A DNA stretch of 64,000 nucleotides, taken from assembly GCF_001625305.1 (NCBI RefSeq), contig NW_017804453.1, positions 199,102-263,101 on the forward strand, in the 5' to 3' direction. Both the position numbers and the translations under genes were made by a program. This DNA comes from Branchiostoma belcheri. Lineage: Eukaryota; Chordata; Leptocardii; Amphioxiformes; Branchiostomatidae. This document shows positions 21,922 to 34,005 of the stretch, piece by piece. Every line of letters begins with the position of its first letter. Positions within the stretch are counted from its first letter, which is position 1. The notes beneath the pieces are model-generated. The model did no database searches. It worked only from the letters and a program-made list of their open reading frames with translations, and was not told the DNA's origin.

Positions 21922-24460
21922 ATGGAGCTCTTTAGAGAGGCTACTGTTGTAGTCGTTGTTTCACTTCTCTGCTTCTCTCAAGGTATGTTATCGAGTATTG
22001 GGACTGAAATTTTGTGGCCATTGAACAATGATGATTGTTGTACAAAATGTAGGTTAACGTATGGCATTTCCGTTGCACTTTAATACCAACATGCTTCTCG
22101 TACATGGCGCGCAGAGAAACTTTTTGCATGATGTATGTAGTATGAACAATGTCACAGCCATACTAAAATATCAGAAGCTGTTAGGTTGTTAACGCTTACA
22201 TGATGAATTTTTCATCTTCTTTATCTATTTTTAGTTTGAAGATGCACGTTTTCAGATCAAGTTGGATTTATAGACGATGTGTGCAATCGTATTGTCTGCA
22301 TGTGGCTGCGTTTTCTTTTATTTACTAATTCTTGGCACTGACCGCATGACCTACATACGTCAACATCACAAACTGTTTGTTCCAGGGCAAGTGAGAAGCA
22401 GACTTTCCTTCCCACGCATGCGCGGTCGTCTACTGCTGCCGGAGCCAGGCCTGCAGTTATGCCGGCCGTCGCCATGCGCGCTGCAGTGTGAGTACGGAAG
22501 AGAGACTGGCGCAAGGGGCTGTCCCTTGTGTCGCTGTCGGACAGGTAGGCATTTTTTATCGATCTTATACATTAGCCAAGTTTGTGTGTTTATGTACGTA
22601 TGTATGTGTGTATGTATGTATGTATATGTGTGTGTGTGAAACAGCTTCCGGCATACATAGTCTTACTAGATCTAGACTTGCTACTAAGAAGTACATGAGT
22701 CAAAGTGATAATTTTTACAGTTGTTGATCGTTCACAATTACAGCTCCGGATGATATAAACAACGGTGAGATACCTACCACAGATAACCCGGCAAACCTGG
22801 AACAGACAGTCCCTGTGCCTCTCACAACAGGTGAGCACAGAACGAACATTTCACAAATGTTGAAGTCTTATTGGACAATTTAATTACTAGAAAATGTGTA
22901 ATGCTTCCAGTTACATGGTGTGTTAGTCTGACCGATTGTGCCCGTGCTTGTATTATATTGCTGTAGACAGTGAACACATTGTGCTTTGTTTTTCTCCTCA
23001 GTACCTAGCGACTTTGGCGAGTTCTGCAGGCAAGAGCACAACAGTAACCTTTCCTCTTGCCTCCTGCAAAGTGAGAGACCAGACGACTTTGCCCACTTCG
23101 TCACCAGGTAACACGTCATGCCTTCTTTGGCATCTTAACAACTACTCCATTTTGCAAATTAAAAGTGAAACAGGAAAAATTATATCTCTGCTCAGCCCCG
23201 TTACGGAAGTGTTGTTATCTGTGGGTTTGTTTATCTGTTTGTCCGAAATGATCAGGTTCACAGCACGTGGGCGGGGTGAGACAGACAGGCAGATTTCTTG
23301 TTTTTCACATGCAGCTCTGTTGACTCAATCCGTTGAACCTTTCTGTAGAAAATCCCTGGTTGATTGTAGTCGATCATTTTGAGCACACGTTGCTGTAAAA
23401 CATTTTGTTGTTGTTTTTTTGTGTCGACTGATTAACGTCGCTTTTGCGGTAGGTTTGGAATCGATGCGTTCGGTGTTGACCCAGAGGACTACGCAAACCT
23501 GACGGTTCCACAGGGCAACGAGACAAAGTAAATTTCTTCGTGGGTATTTCATTTCGAAGTAGAAGGGGAGAGGTCGATTTAGCGGTTGAGACAATTCTGT
23601 AGTGAAATGATCACAGTACATTGGAAACGAATATTCGCAGTTTCACGAATCCGCAGTTGACAGGTAACCGAAAAGACCGTGGAAATAAATAAACCACCAC
23701 GAACATTTCAAAATTTATAGTACGCTTTGACACTGGTGCTATACAACAGCTACAATTAGGTATTTCTTTGCACTGTTGAGAAAATACTCTTGTCCGGAAA
23801 GCTAAAGCAGCATGAATAGGAATCTGTGATTTGTACAATTACTTCGTGATTTAGTTGAACGATTTATTCCCGTGTGAACAATACATCATTTTAAACCATT
23901 TATCTATTCTTTTCCTACATATTTCATAGGCTCTCCGTCCACCCACAGAGCGGTTTACAGTCCCTCAACCCGTGCGCCAGAATCGTGAAGTTTATCCATC
24001 TCAGAACGGCCCAAAATCGGAACAATGAGGAGGTAAGATTTTTTCATTCATGTAATGTGCTTTGATAAATAGAGCTTTGAAGCAGATGACCGAATTGCTA
24101 TGGAAAAACTTTTAAAAATATCTTCTTCTCAGTGAAAATCACGATTAATGTGTATCTATTTAAAGAAGACGAGCAAATGTCTTCCAAAAAACCAACAATG
24201 CTTCGTGTCGTATTCAGGTTGAACTGTGGGTTGCCTCGGACGGAAACGGGCGCACTAGACTACAACCGATGCACGAGGTGACGTGCAGAAGCGCCACCCC
24301 GGTCCACAATGGCTGCGGTACTGCATCGGCAGGCGGGTTCTGCACAGAAGAAAAGACTCTCCAGAGCGCTTACGTGATCTCCAGGGACACGCTCAAGCCA
24401 TACCGTGATTGGATTTATGTCAAAACAAGTTGTAGTTGTCACGTGGAAGGATTGGGGTAG
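21922..24460 (+). CDS. Secreted protein with an antistasin domain and a neurotrophin-like cystine knot (copy 2)
   Basis: Seven exons join in frame to 277 aa: 21922-21982, 22386-22544, 22744-22830, 23002-23107, 23453-23527, 23930-24032 and 24218-24460. Exon 1 is a signal peptide (MELFREATVVVVVSLLCFSQ). Exon 2 encodes a single antistasin-type domain, six Cys in C-x4-C-x3-C-x10-C-x2-C-x-C order (LCRPSPCALQCEYG, then GCPLCRC). Exons 4-5 carry a pro-region (FCRQEHNSNLSSC, RPD, VTRFGIDAF) with the same spacing as copy 1. Exons 6-7 encode the knot: C-x41-C-x9-C-x8-C-x29-C-x-C, with TCRSATPVHNGC closely resembling the NGF loop and ending TSCSCHV. Antistasin modules are best known as serine-protease inhibitors; pairing one with a neurotrophin fold suggests a ligand whose processing or matrix binding could be self-regulated (inference). 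No dibasic cleavage site directly precedes the knot. Confidence 0.75.
22593..22640 (+). repeat. TGTATG/TGTG simple repeat
   Basis: A short TGTA/TGTG-rich tract lies in intron 2 of the antistasin-neurotrophin gene. It has no evident function. Confidence 0.8.
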
Positions 24461-25050
24461 TCTTTATTTCGGGACCGAGAGTTGAAAATGGGTGTTACTA
24501 TGAAAGTAAACGAAATGGAGCAGATGGAAAATTAAGAAACGGGAGAACGGATATACGCGAAGCGAGATGTATCCTGACATTGGTACTTACTACTACTATA
24601 TATATAACATGATATGTGGACCAAATATAGAATACTGCAGCTTACAACTTATCGTATATTGATGCAACAAAAGTGACAGACCCAGCAAAGCAATGTTTCA
24701 CCACTTATAATGTAGAAAAATATCACATGTACCTACGGTAAGTTCTATTCACATTGTAACCTTCTAATATATATATATCATCACAAAGAAGATAGTGAAA
24801 ACAGGCACATGTGTACACTTCTTCGGATACTGAATTTAACCGTTATCAGACTGTCACCAGCTATGGCCTTTGAGAACGAAACACCAGCATATATACTAGC
24901 TGTTCGCTTACAAATAAGAAATATTTACAGAAGTTGATGATTCCGATGTTCTTTGGAATTGGTATTTGTCGCTGACAATTGTTTTGCCAGAGATTATCCA
25001 ACAAGAAGCTTTGAATAGTCAGAAAAGGCGCCTTGGTTCAATGAATTATT
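24461..25050. other. Convergent gap between the antistasin-neurotrophin and UGT genes
   Basis: An AT-rich 590-bp stretch between two stop codons, presumably both 3' UTRs, with a short (TA)n run near 24768-24778. No coding feature was seen. Confidence 0.5.
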
Positions 25051-28000
25051 TTAAAGTCCATCTAAGTACGTAATGGGTATGGAAATGACCAAGATAGAAA
25101 TGATAACCCCTGTTATAATTCTCTGCCAAGAATATTTCATTATAAAAAGACGTGTTAGCGGTATCCACAAAGCAGTGACGACAGCTACAAAAGCCACCAA
25201 AACGTCAAGGTGGAAGTACTGGTAAAACCAAACGTCGGTCATCGTAGTGCGCAGGTGCGGAAGTCCACCATGTTTGATGACGTGTTCTATCCACCAAACC
25301 GCGCGTTCCAGAGGGGGTTGCGGCTGATCATGTAACAGCTTTGCCAGTCGCTCTGCACTTTCTTTGTAGCTGTTCAGTGAACGGTGGGAGGGGGAGAGAA
25401 AAGGTGAATTCAGAGTAAGTCTTGTGCTATCTATTTAAATCGCAATGAAAAGGTCAATCCAACAAAGACAATGGAAAAAAATATGAGACATACTGAATAC
25501 GTCAAAACGGGACACATCGATATCGTTAAGAGATAAATATTTGTATGGCTATCTATGTTCCTGACCTGTTTGGTGCGAAGTCCATGTCGAATCCCTGATG
25601 AGGAGATTTGACACCGTGTGACTGACTGCTGGATGCAGGACTTGGCGGGCCAGACGAGCACGTACGTGTTTCCTCCCGACAAAAGTAGCTGTAAAACACC
25701 GGGAAACCACAATCTGAAACAGACCTTTGATGTACACACTACACAGTGTTTCGTAATTTACTTTAACGCTCAGGTATATCTGGTTCATCCTTGAAGGCTC
25801 TCTGCACAGTCTGCTTGTGCAGTGTCAGTCATCACACAGGCAAGCCTTTAAGTTATTATTGAGCAAATGTGTTGATTATGCATGTATTCGGAAACGTTGT
25901 CAATGAAAACTGGACTGACACAAGTAATTTTCGAAATAAAATATTGAGTTCGGTGGCACTTTTCTTAATAGAACCTCTTGGATTTGAACATTTCCGCTCG
26001 CTATAAATATACCTGCATGATATATAGATCGTAACAAGTTTTACCTATATGATGAGTTCCCGGTGACCTCTTGGATGGCCGATATGACATCAGCTGGTGT
26101 TATAGTGCGGATGTCGAGGGTCACGGCCGTTCCCTTGGAAACCATGACGTCAGCATAGGCCTGGTGTTCAACTGTCAGCGGTAAGATGACCATGGGTACG
26201 CCGTGGTAGATAGCTTCGTGTAGACCATTCAGGCCACCGTGATTCACGAAAAGGCGCGTTTTGGGGTGCCCTGTCATGAACGTAGATGAATTATAAGGTA
26301 AGCTGAAAGGTTGAAGCTCCAAACACATGTATTGTTCCGGCTTGCTCTTGTTTTATGTGCAAAATTGACTGACTTAAAAACGTATTTGATATTTCTAACC
26401 CTAAACCTTCTTATATCGCACCTAGAAGGTCATTCTGTGGGATCCACTTCATGAGCTTGGTGTTCTTCCCTAAACCGCGAGGCGTCTCTTTCTCGTCGTA
26501 CCTCCAGACCACTCTCTGCGGAAGCTGGGCAAAGGCAGCGGCGAACACTTCCGCCAGGTGACTCGGCATGCCCTTCACAAAGGTCCCCAGGCCGAAGATG
26601 ATCACTCCGTGGTCTGATCCCTGCATGAAGTCCTCCAACTCCTGGTTACAAGCAATGCCAGAGATGTCAGGTACAAGCAATGCCAGAGATGTCAGGTACA
26701 AGCAATGCCAGAGATGTCAGGTACAAGCAATGCCAGAGATGTCAGGCCTAACAAATGACTTATACTTCAGTCTCAGCACAAACTTATGACTTGATTGAAT
26801 GTTTGATTGATTGGTTTGTGTAATAGCATAAACATAAATAGATTATATTCATTTTCCATTTACAAATAGACTTTGGCCTATTTCCATTTACAAATAGAAG
26901 CCATAACATGTAACAACTGCATTAGTGGTCATATGCCCTCCCGAACTCAGTTACCTGAGGGAAATAAAACTTGAACGTGAAACATTACAGAATGGATGGA
27001 CGGATGGTTGGATGGATGGATGGATGGTTGGATGGATGGATGAATGGATGGATGGATGAATGAATGAATGAATGAATGAATGAATGAATGAATGGATGGA
27101 TGGATGGATGGATGGATGGATGGATGGATGGATGGATGGATGGATGGATGGATGGATGGATGGATGGACAAGAAAGTGAAGGTGAAACGGAAAACACGAC
27201 AGTTAGACCTCACCTGTGTCAGCGGCTGTGCAGGCCTGGCCATGAAGCCTCCTATGTTGATCATATTAGGCATGCGCGGACGGACCGGGTCAAGCCCCGG
27301 ATGTTCTGTGAGAAGCCACAGGTCAGTGTCCGCTAGGGCACTCACGAAGGTAGCGTCTTCACCTGTGTTAGATGTTCGAGAAATGAAAAGTAAAACGAAA
27401 ATTCGTCGTGCGGTCGCAAACTGGAGGCATTCTTGAGGTAGCCGTACAACATATGAATACAAAATTCAGCTGCCTACTTGTTACCAAAAAGGGCTGTGTT
27501 GGATCAACGAAAACCGCCTGCTACAAATGTAGGCTGAATGTGTAGAAGCTGGTGTGTTACGCCGAAAGGCGGTTATACCGGCTGTACAGATACAGATAGA
27601 TAGATACAGACTTGCGTGAAAACTGTTCATGTCTTACCGATGTACTTCTTAGCAAGGTGGTCGAAGTAGAATGCCGTTATGGCGCGCCCAAAGACCATGG
27701 TCGCCACGTAGCCAGCAAGATTGTGGACCCTGTCGCGGAAGGTTCGCACCCGGCCGAGTCCAGAGAACGGGACGGGGTAGCAGCAGGTGGGAGCCGGGGT
27801 GTCCGAGCCCAGCCAGCTCGCCGGCATCGGTACGCTGAGCAGGGCGGAGGGCACGCCGACGGCACTGGAGACCACTGCGGCGCATGGAGTGAGAGGCTCT
27901 CCTAATATGATGTCGGCTTGTCGGAGTTTGTCCAACAAATCTCCCTACAAGTGAATTTGATATACCAGTATTGGGAATAATGTAAATGTTTCAATGAGAC

Positions 28001-28885
28001 CAACTAAGGTGCTTCAGTTACTAGTATCATTTTCGGACGTATCTCACAACATTGCCATGTTGTGTATGACTTATATGATGACCTGCATGTTTGTCCACCA
28101 AAAGTCATATTGTATGATTGGAAAAAAGTTTAAGAAAACATACGGTACCATGCCATTCACTATCTTCTGTTCTGTGCGCTATTACTTAACCAGTATGAAA
28201 AACAAGCAGTACATGTATGCTCCGAGGTTGTATAGAACAAGGGCGGACATGTGCATGTCCCGGGAGTAAAGCTAACTCAAACGTCTGGAATTGCATTCAG
28301 GCAGATGTCGATTAAAAAATTTGTAGTCGACTGGCAAATATCTGGATGACTTTTGACGAATAACAGGCAAATTTACTGATCAACACCCAATCACAGATGA
28401 ACTTCCAGTATACCAATTGTGGTCGACTTCTGTTTTTATGTGCATAAACAACAATATTATGTAAAGGAGCAAAAATCTCCTACCTGGGAAAGAAGAGACT
28501 GACATCTCCGGGCAGCTTGCCGATAGGATGAAACATGAGACCAAGTCTGTTGGTACATATACCTTTGCTTTAGTACCCTTGTCCACGCTTTACCGATGTA
28601 TTTCTCAACATACTCCCGTGTCCCCGCCTCGGGGAAGGTCAGGTAGTTGAAGGCATCGCCGTCCCCGCGATGTATCCAGGACAGGATGTCTTCTGGTGCC
28701 ACCACGGTGACGTTGTGTCCGCGGGATACCAGCGCATCTCCGATCACCACAAACCGGGCCCAGTGACTCTTCGCCAGCTCGTACACCATGGCGACGTGTG
28801 CTGCTTGGCTCACCTGGACGACGAGGACAGTGAAAACGAAAACGCGAAAGAAAACATTAGGTCTGTCGCCGCTCCTTTGTGCCAT
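25051..28885 (-). CDS. UGT: UDP-glycosyltransferase (UGT), complete
   Basis: Six exons (28484-28885, 27638-27944, 27214-27362, 26422-26641, 26045-26270, 25051-25369) join in phase to 540 aa, the usual UGT length. The N-terminus has a signal peptide ([17 protein letters not shown]). The N-terminal half, which binds the acceptor, includes [17 protein letters not shown]. The C-terminal sugar-nucleotide domain carries the UGT signature: [21 protein letters not shown], then [10 protein letters not shown] and the acidic pair region VEHQ. The last exon encodes a transmembrane helix ([16 protein letters not shown]) and a second hydrophobic stretch close to the C-terminus; family members are lumenal ER enzymes anchored near the C-terminus. 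They conjugate small lipophilic molecules with UDP-sugars (detoxification, steroid or pigment metabolism). The acceptor here cannot be predicted. VEHQ replaces the more usual FxDQ, which may affect the donor sugar. Confidence 0.92.
26650..26746 (-). repeat. 25-bp tandem repeat, 3.9 copies, in UGT intron 3
   Basis: Unit on the + strand: AAGCAATGCCAGAGATGTCA followed by GGTAC. It sits 8 bp upstream of the exon 4 acceptor. On the transcribed strand each unit contains CTGAC, a good branch-point consensus. Copies are essentially identical, so the array is young. Confidence 0.9.
26990..27169. repeat. (GGAT)n/(GAAT)n microsatellite
   Basis: About 180 bp of ATGG/ATGA tetranucleotide units in UGT intron 3. 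It generates spurious open frames of repeated MDGW or HPSI units on both strands. Confidence 0.95.
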
Positions 28886-30763
28886 GTTTTGTTGTGTTGT
28901 GACACCGAATCGACGCGGGATCTGGCTTGTTAGTCACGGGGTTATGTCAGGACACTGTGAATCAACAGGATAGACGTGTTTTGCACTCAATTACTGGGAA
29001 AAGGTTCTGGGTCGTTTAACTTCCGCACATGTTCTGATTTCCATATTCATAATCATGCCCCACATTCTCTAAAGACTATTGGATGCCCTTTCAAGAGTTA
29101 ATTATCTTTTTTCCAATGGCACGTGACAATACGCACTGCGCTGCTTTGTAGGGTCACAGTGGCAGTTTAATTACAGGTGTACGTGCCGGTCTACATGTTT
29201 TGCTACTTGGGCCGTATTTATGTGAAGTCACCCAAGGCGCTTTACATGTGGTTTCCCCCGAAGCCGGTTTCAAGTGGCTCCATCTGAACGCTCCAAATCA
29301 CATTGAAAGCGCCTCGATCCTAAACCACTTCTAGAGGTGGTTTCGAATCGGTTTTCCCGCATCGCGATTTGCGTCTGAACGCAATGTGATTTCAATGTAA
29401 CTTCGCCTGGTCATGGATTACGGGGTGATATTTCTTTCTTTATATGCAATACCAACTTTTACGTGGCAGCAACTTAAAGAGCAGTAATGGTCAAATAAAG
29501 TGTCCGTTCTACGGCGAGCTTCACCGCCTCTGGCGGGACCACGTCGGCACTCGGCCGAGATAGGCTGGGAGGGGGGCACCAGCAAGCTGGTCGTTGACCT
29601 CTGACATTAATAACACGCTAACTTGCGTGTTTTCATCGAACAACAATAAATGTAGCTCAAGCGAATTGTGATCGGACACGGTTTCAAAGGAATGTGTGGC
29701 ACGTGGACCAGATGTGAGGAATGTGAGTTACCCGAATCGCGGTTTGGGTGACTTCACATAAACACGGCCTTGCTTGTGCAGAAACCGTAACAACACCTGT
29801 GCATTATTCTTGTCCTTTAGTACTTAATTATGAAAATGCAATACGTCGGGCTTTGGCTTGCATCTTTTATTGTGTACACAGAATTGTAAACAATACGATT
29901 GTGAAAAACAAAAACTATACATGTAGGTCTTATTCATTCATTTGACTCATAGATTTCTTGCTTCACATGCTTTCCAATTCTCTGCAATGGACCAATAGAA
30001 TGATCCGATAGGGCGATCCTATAGTCCCACACACCTGCATCAAAACGAAAATGCGGGCATGCAAAACAATACAGAGCAATCCAGATATATGACGTACGTC
30101 GCCAAGAAGCCACTCTCTCATTGGTCGAACCAGTAATTACAGTAACTATCCTCTTGTTGGTTGAAACTGCTAATTAGGTTGTAGTCTATGTCACATGAAT
30201 GTACCAAACGTGTGGAAAATAAGTTTTTCATCTCGCTACTCTACCTTGCAATTCAGCGAAATATACAGCTAGTGTCAGCCTCTCAAGAGTTAAAACGATG
30301 ACACTTTCGTGTAAACATACTGAACAAACAATCGTTCACAAAAGCTTTCATGACGTTGAAAAACAGGGTGATGGTTAAACTTTTCTCTCAATACTTGAAC
30401 ACACGATGTTCTTTCATAACTATTACAATGTAGTTTAAAAGATGCATGGTGCAAAAGGATTAGGAAGATATCAAAAGATATAATTTCCATATATATTTGG
30501 CACATGTTTACAACATCCCATCTTAAGCACAAGATCTCCCGAAAAGATGTACCCTTGTGCATGATGCCATCGCATTTGAAGTAAACACCGGTACCTGAAT
30601 TTCTGTTATGTTATGAAGAAATAATAGTAACGTTACATATAACTGTTACACCATTACACAATGTCCTCGTCACAAAGAAGTAAAGATGTTGAGCGACGAT
30701 ATACACGAACAATTTTCAACATCTTCCCCAGTACTTTCCTCTCACGTACCCTCCACGTCAGCA
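28886..30763. other. Region between the UGT gene and scramblase A
   Basis: It holds the UGT promoter side (28886 upward) and the 3' flank of scramblase A (30763 downward), with a 560-bp MITE (29210-29769) between. No further coding exon was recognised. Confidence 0.5.
29210..29769. mobile_element. MITE, 560 bp, with 26-bp inverted ends
   Basis: The left end GGCCGTATTTATGTGAAGTC (continuing ACCCAA) matches the inverse of the right end with one mismatch in 26 bp. TTG flanks both sides (29207-29209 and 29770-29772). The GGCC start and 3-bp target duplication suggest the PIF/Harbinger superfamily, but TTG is not the standard TWA, so the assignment is tentative. No transposase is encoded. Confidence 0.75.
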
Positions 30764-33700
30764 CTAGTGGTTGTGGTCTTCCTTGTCCTGGTCCTCAAAA
30801 TACATGAAGTCCTGGAAAACAACAAAAGGCTAGTCATCAAGAAGTTATGTCACAATCATATAACACGTAAAATGTGTTCTTTTTTTACCTCCGTGTGCGT
30901 AGATTTTCTTTCGGTGTGTTTGTTTGCTTGTGTGTCCATAGTTATTCTACAGTCACTGAAAATGACACTTACCACCAAGAGACAAGCACCAAGCATAGTA
31001 GCCTTCAGTTTCACATCCAGGTCCTGGGGAACTGAGGGAGATACAGTGGAGTTACACAACGACATCTTCCACAAATGAAAGGCCACATGTGAAAAGATAT
31101 GATTTCTATGCACCCTGTATGCGACGCGCACGTGACGTACACATGATAGTGGCCAGGTACTTGTGAAATGTTATGTTGCGCGTGTAACTTAACTACAGCA
31201 TGGACATGTGACTTACACGTGACGCTGAAGTTAGTGGCATCAGTGAACATCTCCTTGGCAAAGCCTGCGTACTGACGGGTGACTTTCCCCACCTCGGTGT
31301 GCCCGTCACTGCCATAGGCCTGCAAATTGAAATTACGGTAACTTGAGAGATAAAATGATATTCTAAACATAGTGCATTGTTAGTGCACGCATTTCAATTA
31401 AGATTATTGGACGGGTACCATAGAATCGACGTAACGAACCCAGGGTGTGTCCTACGATGGCCATGCACTTGGTTGTGCGATGGCCGGCAAAAGAACGCGT
31501 TAACAATTATATCTGCAGACCATCGAGAGCCTGCATGGAAGGCTATTAAAGAAGATAGACACAGTCTGTTTTTTCTTTCGTCGAAAACTTGAAAAGAACT
31601 GTTTGTGCAGGTTGTTTGACCGAAGTTATTAGACGGATACCGTAAAATCAACGTCACAGGTGCAGCAGGCCCCGCTCCAGGCACAGCACGGTCCCCACAT
31701 GTCGAACACCATCTCCCTGCGCTCGTTCATGATGTGGTAGTGTGGCTTCCAGAACGAACCCCTGGGACACATGTACAGTTTGGTTTCAAGCTGCTAGAGG
31801 ACGCTCTTGCTCCATAAGAATACATTCAGACTTATTTCTGACTTTTGACTTTTCATGCAGGCGTGAAAATTGAGTTTGTACTGCCCATTGTGCACTATTA
31901 CAAGCTTATAGGCCGATTCAATTAAGCCTGTGTCATATGAGTACTTCTGTTAGATTTATACTTGTTGAATGAGGGCAAATATGGACTTAAACTGCCCAGC
32001 GTAAATGAATCCTTAATAGGCCAATATCCTTTTTTTTTACAGGAACACTTTCCACACTTTCATGCTTACATTTGGCGCACAACACCGACAACTTGGCCCA
32101 CGGGCGCCTCCACGAGGATTTCGTAGGCGCAGCAGTCACAGCAGCTGGCGCACCACTGGCCTCCCGCACAGCACTTAAACTCACGGTTCAGCCGGATCAC
32201 CTCCTGTTAGCGGGAAGAGCAAAGGGAAATGCCTGCTGAAATCATGAGCAAAACAATACATTATAACTCAGTTTTATCAAGTACGTGTACGGTGTGCGAA
32301 GGTATTGTTTGCGAGCGGCAAATTGTACTCCTTTAGCGGACCAAACCCCCTGTCATGTTACCTGTCTATTTAGCCAATTTCTACTCTTTCCACCAGCCGC
32401 TTCAGAAGCCTGGTAGAGGATATCGTAGAAATACGTCAGACCACTTCTTTTGTCTTTGGCTGTGCAATTTAAAAAAACTCAATCAGATACTTCCTGGTAT
32501 CTAATTGATACTTCTGAAATATCTAATTAGCTCTTTCATCTTAAAACTTTAACCCTAAGTTCCTCAAAATGTCTTCACGGTCAACTAGTGATTAAGTGCT
32601 GTCTACTTTACTTGTTTCATAGATGACCCGCTCTACATCTATTATCACTTGCTCCTCTCTTGAGGTTAAAGAACCCTAACTTCTGCTCAGTACCTGTCCG
32701 TTGTTGTCTGTGACGTGAAACTGAAAGCCTCTGTGGGCTCCACAGCAGATCCGGGAGCAGAAGTCTGACTCTGGGAACGAGAGGATGCACGTAAACAGGT
32801 GGTTAGTCTTTATCTCCAAGCAGATGTAAAGATCCGGCTTGTTCTCATGGTTTGCGCCTGTTTTTGCAACAATCAGTACTGTTTTTGCGAAACGTAAAAA
32901 GATATTTACGCTACTAGTAAACAAAGAGTACAGAATGTTGTAACATCAGGCGTAAAACACCTTCTGTGATCCGGATTCTTACATCTGGAGTGATCGAGGA
33001 ATCTGGGATGCAGGGACTTTTAATACTTGTATACTACGTACGTAGGTGCGTTTTGACGTTCTGAAATATAACCTCCTCCAAGACTTAATTATAGGTAAGT
33101 ACAGGAATTCCTTCTGCTTGTGGTATGCAGTTTCAATGTTTGATATACTATGAGAATGTTTGCTCTTTCCAAATACGGTCGCCATATTGAAATATACTCA
33201 CATGAGACCTCGAGCACCGATATTGACATGAACACGCGTGAGCTTTCACCGAAGCGTCTTACCTTCGTATGCGAAGTACACCTGCTGTCCCATGGAGTTC
33301 TTGACGGCATACTTGTTTTTGGTCTCAATTCCAGTGAAGGCTGTAGCAACAAAATACGTCATTTTTCTGTGTGTGCCTTTTATTCAGGAATAGATAAAAC
33401 CAAAAGCGCTAACCCTGCCATGTGAAATGCCAGTGTTAACGTGTGTGCCATTCTCACTTTAGATAATATCTAAAAAATCGCTGTTCTCCTTACCCTCCAG
33501 AAGTTCCACCTGTTGCTGCACCAGGAGTTGGTCCAGCTGAGTCAGGTACTCCAGGCCGGGCGGGCAGCCAGGGATGGCCCCGGGTACCGCCATCCATTGC
33601 ATGGGCTGATTGGTCACTGCCTGAAATGCGGCAATTCGGTACGACTTCAACTACATGTCTGAGACTCAGCGCGGATCGATGTATATAAAAAGCTGCCTTA

Positions 33701-34005
33701 GTGTCCACAAAACACTAAAAGGTTACAAAATGGAAGTCTCTACGATGTGAAGTAAAATCAAGCACACTGGGATACTCGTGCCGTCGTGACGTATACAGAA
33801 AACTTAGCTGTCATGGAAAATGGTGCCATTAATCCCTGTCGTTGTTTGGTTCTGTCCGGTCTGCTTGAAAACTTCACGACATCGGCGTTACTACACTAGG
33901 TCACACTGTTCCCAAGCCGGGAGTAAGTTCGGTAACAGACTAGTTGCTAGCATGGTAAACATAAACACAACAGCAACACACACTTACAGCCGGACTTACC
34001 GCCAT
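30764..34005 (-). CDS. PLSCR: Phospholipid scramblase A
   Basis: Nine coding exons: 34000-34005 (ATG GCG only), 33494-33620, 33263-33340, 32694-32770, 32070-32203, 31641-31761, 31217-31319, 30973-31031 and 30764-30811; 250 aa. Family hallmarks in order: [20 protein letters not shown], the β-barrel segments [14 protein letters not shown] and GQQVYFAYE, a Cys-rich presumed palmitoylation cluster ([15 protein letters not shown]), [17 protein letters not shown], the EF-hand-like [12 protein letters not shown], and a C-terminal helix [18 protein letters not shown]. Scramblases move phospholipids between leaflets in response to Ca2+; some also act in the nucleus or mitochondria. Of the three copies, A keeps the Asp at position 1 of the Ca2+ motif and has the longest C-terminal tail ([10 protein letters not shown]). 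A different first coding exon at 36292-36405 could replace the two-codon exon. Confidence 0.88.
31402..31436 (-). repeat. Decayed duplicate of the scramblase A exon 6 donor region
   Basis: The stretch around ATTGGACGGGTACCATAGAA resembles the true exon 6 end and donor at about 31625-31660 (ATTAGACGGATACCGTAAAA). The similarity is about 30 bp with several mismatches, so common descent is plausible but not certain. Confidence 0.4.

Noticed and set aside
26947..27462. Long open frames with HPSI or MDGW repeats on both strands
   Set aside because: They are translations of the (GGAT)n microsatellite in UGT intron 3; only the segment at 27214-27362 is a real exon.
27612..27905. 97-codon plus-strand open frame
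   Set aside because: It is antisense to UGT exon 2, which has strong family similarity and proper splice sites.
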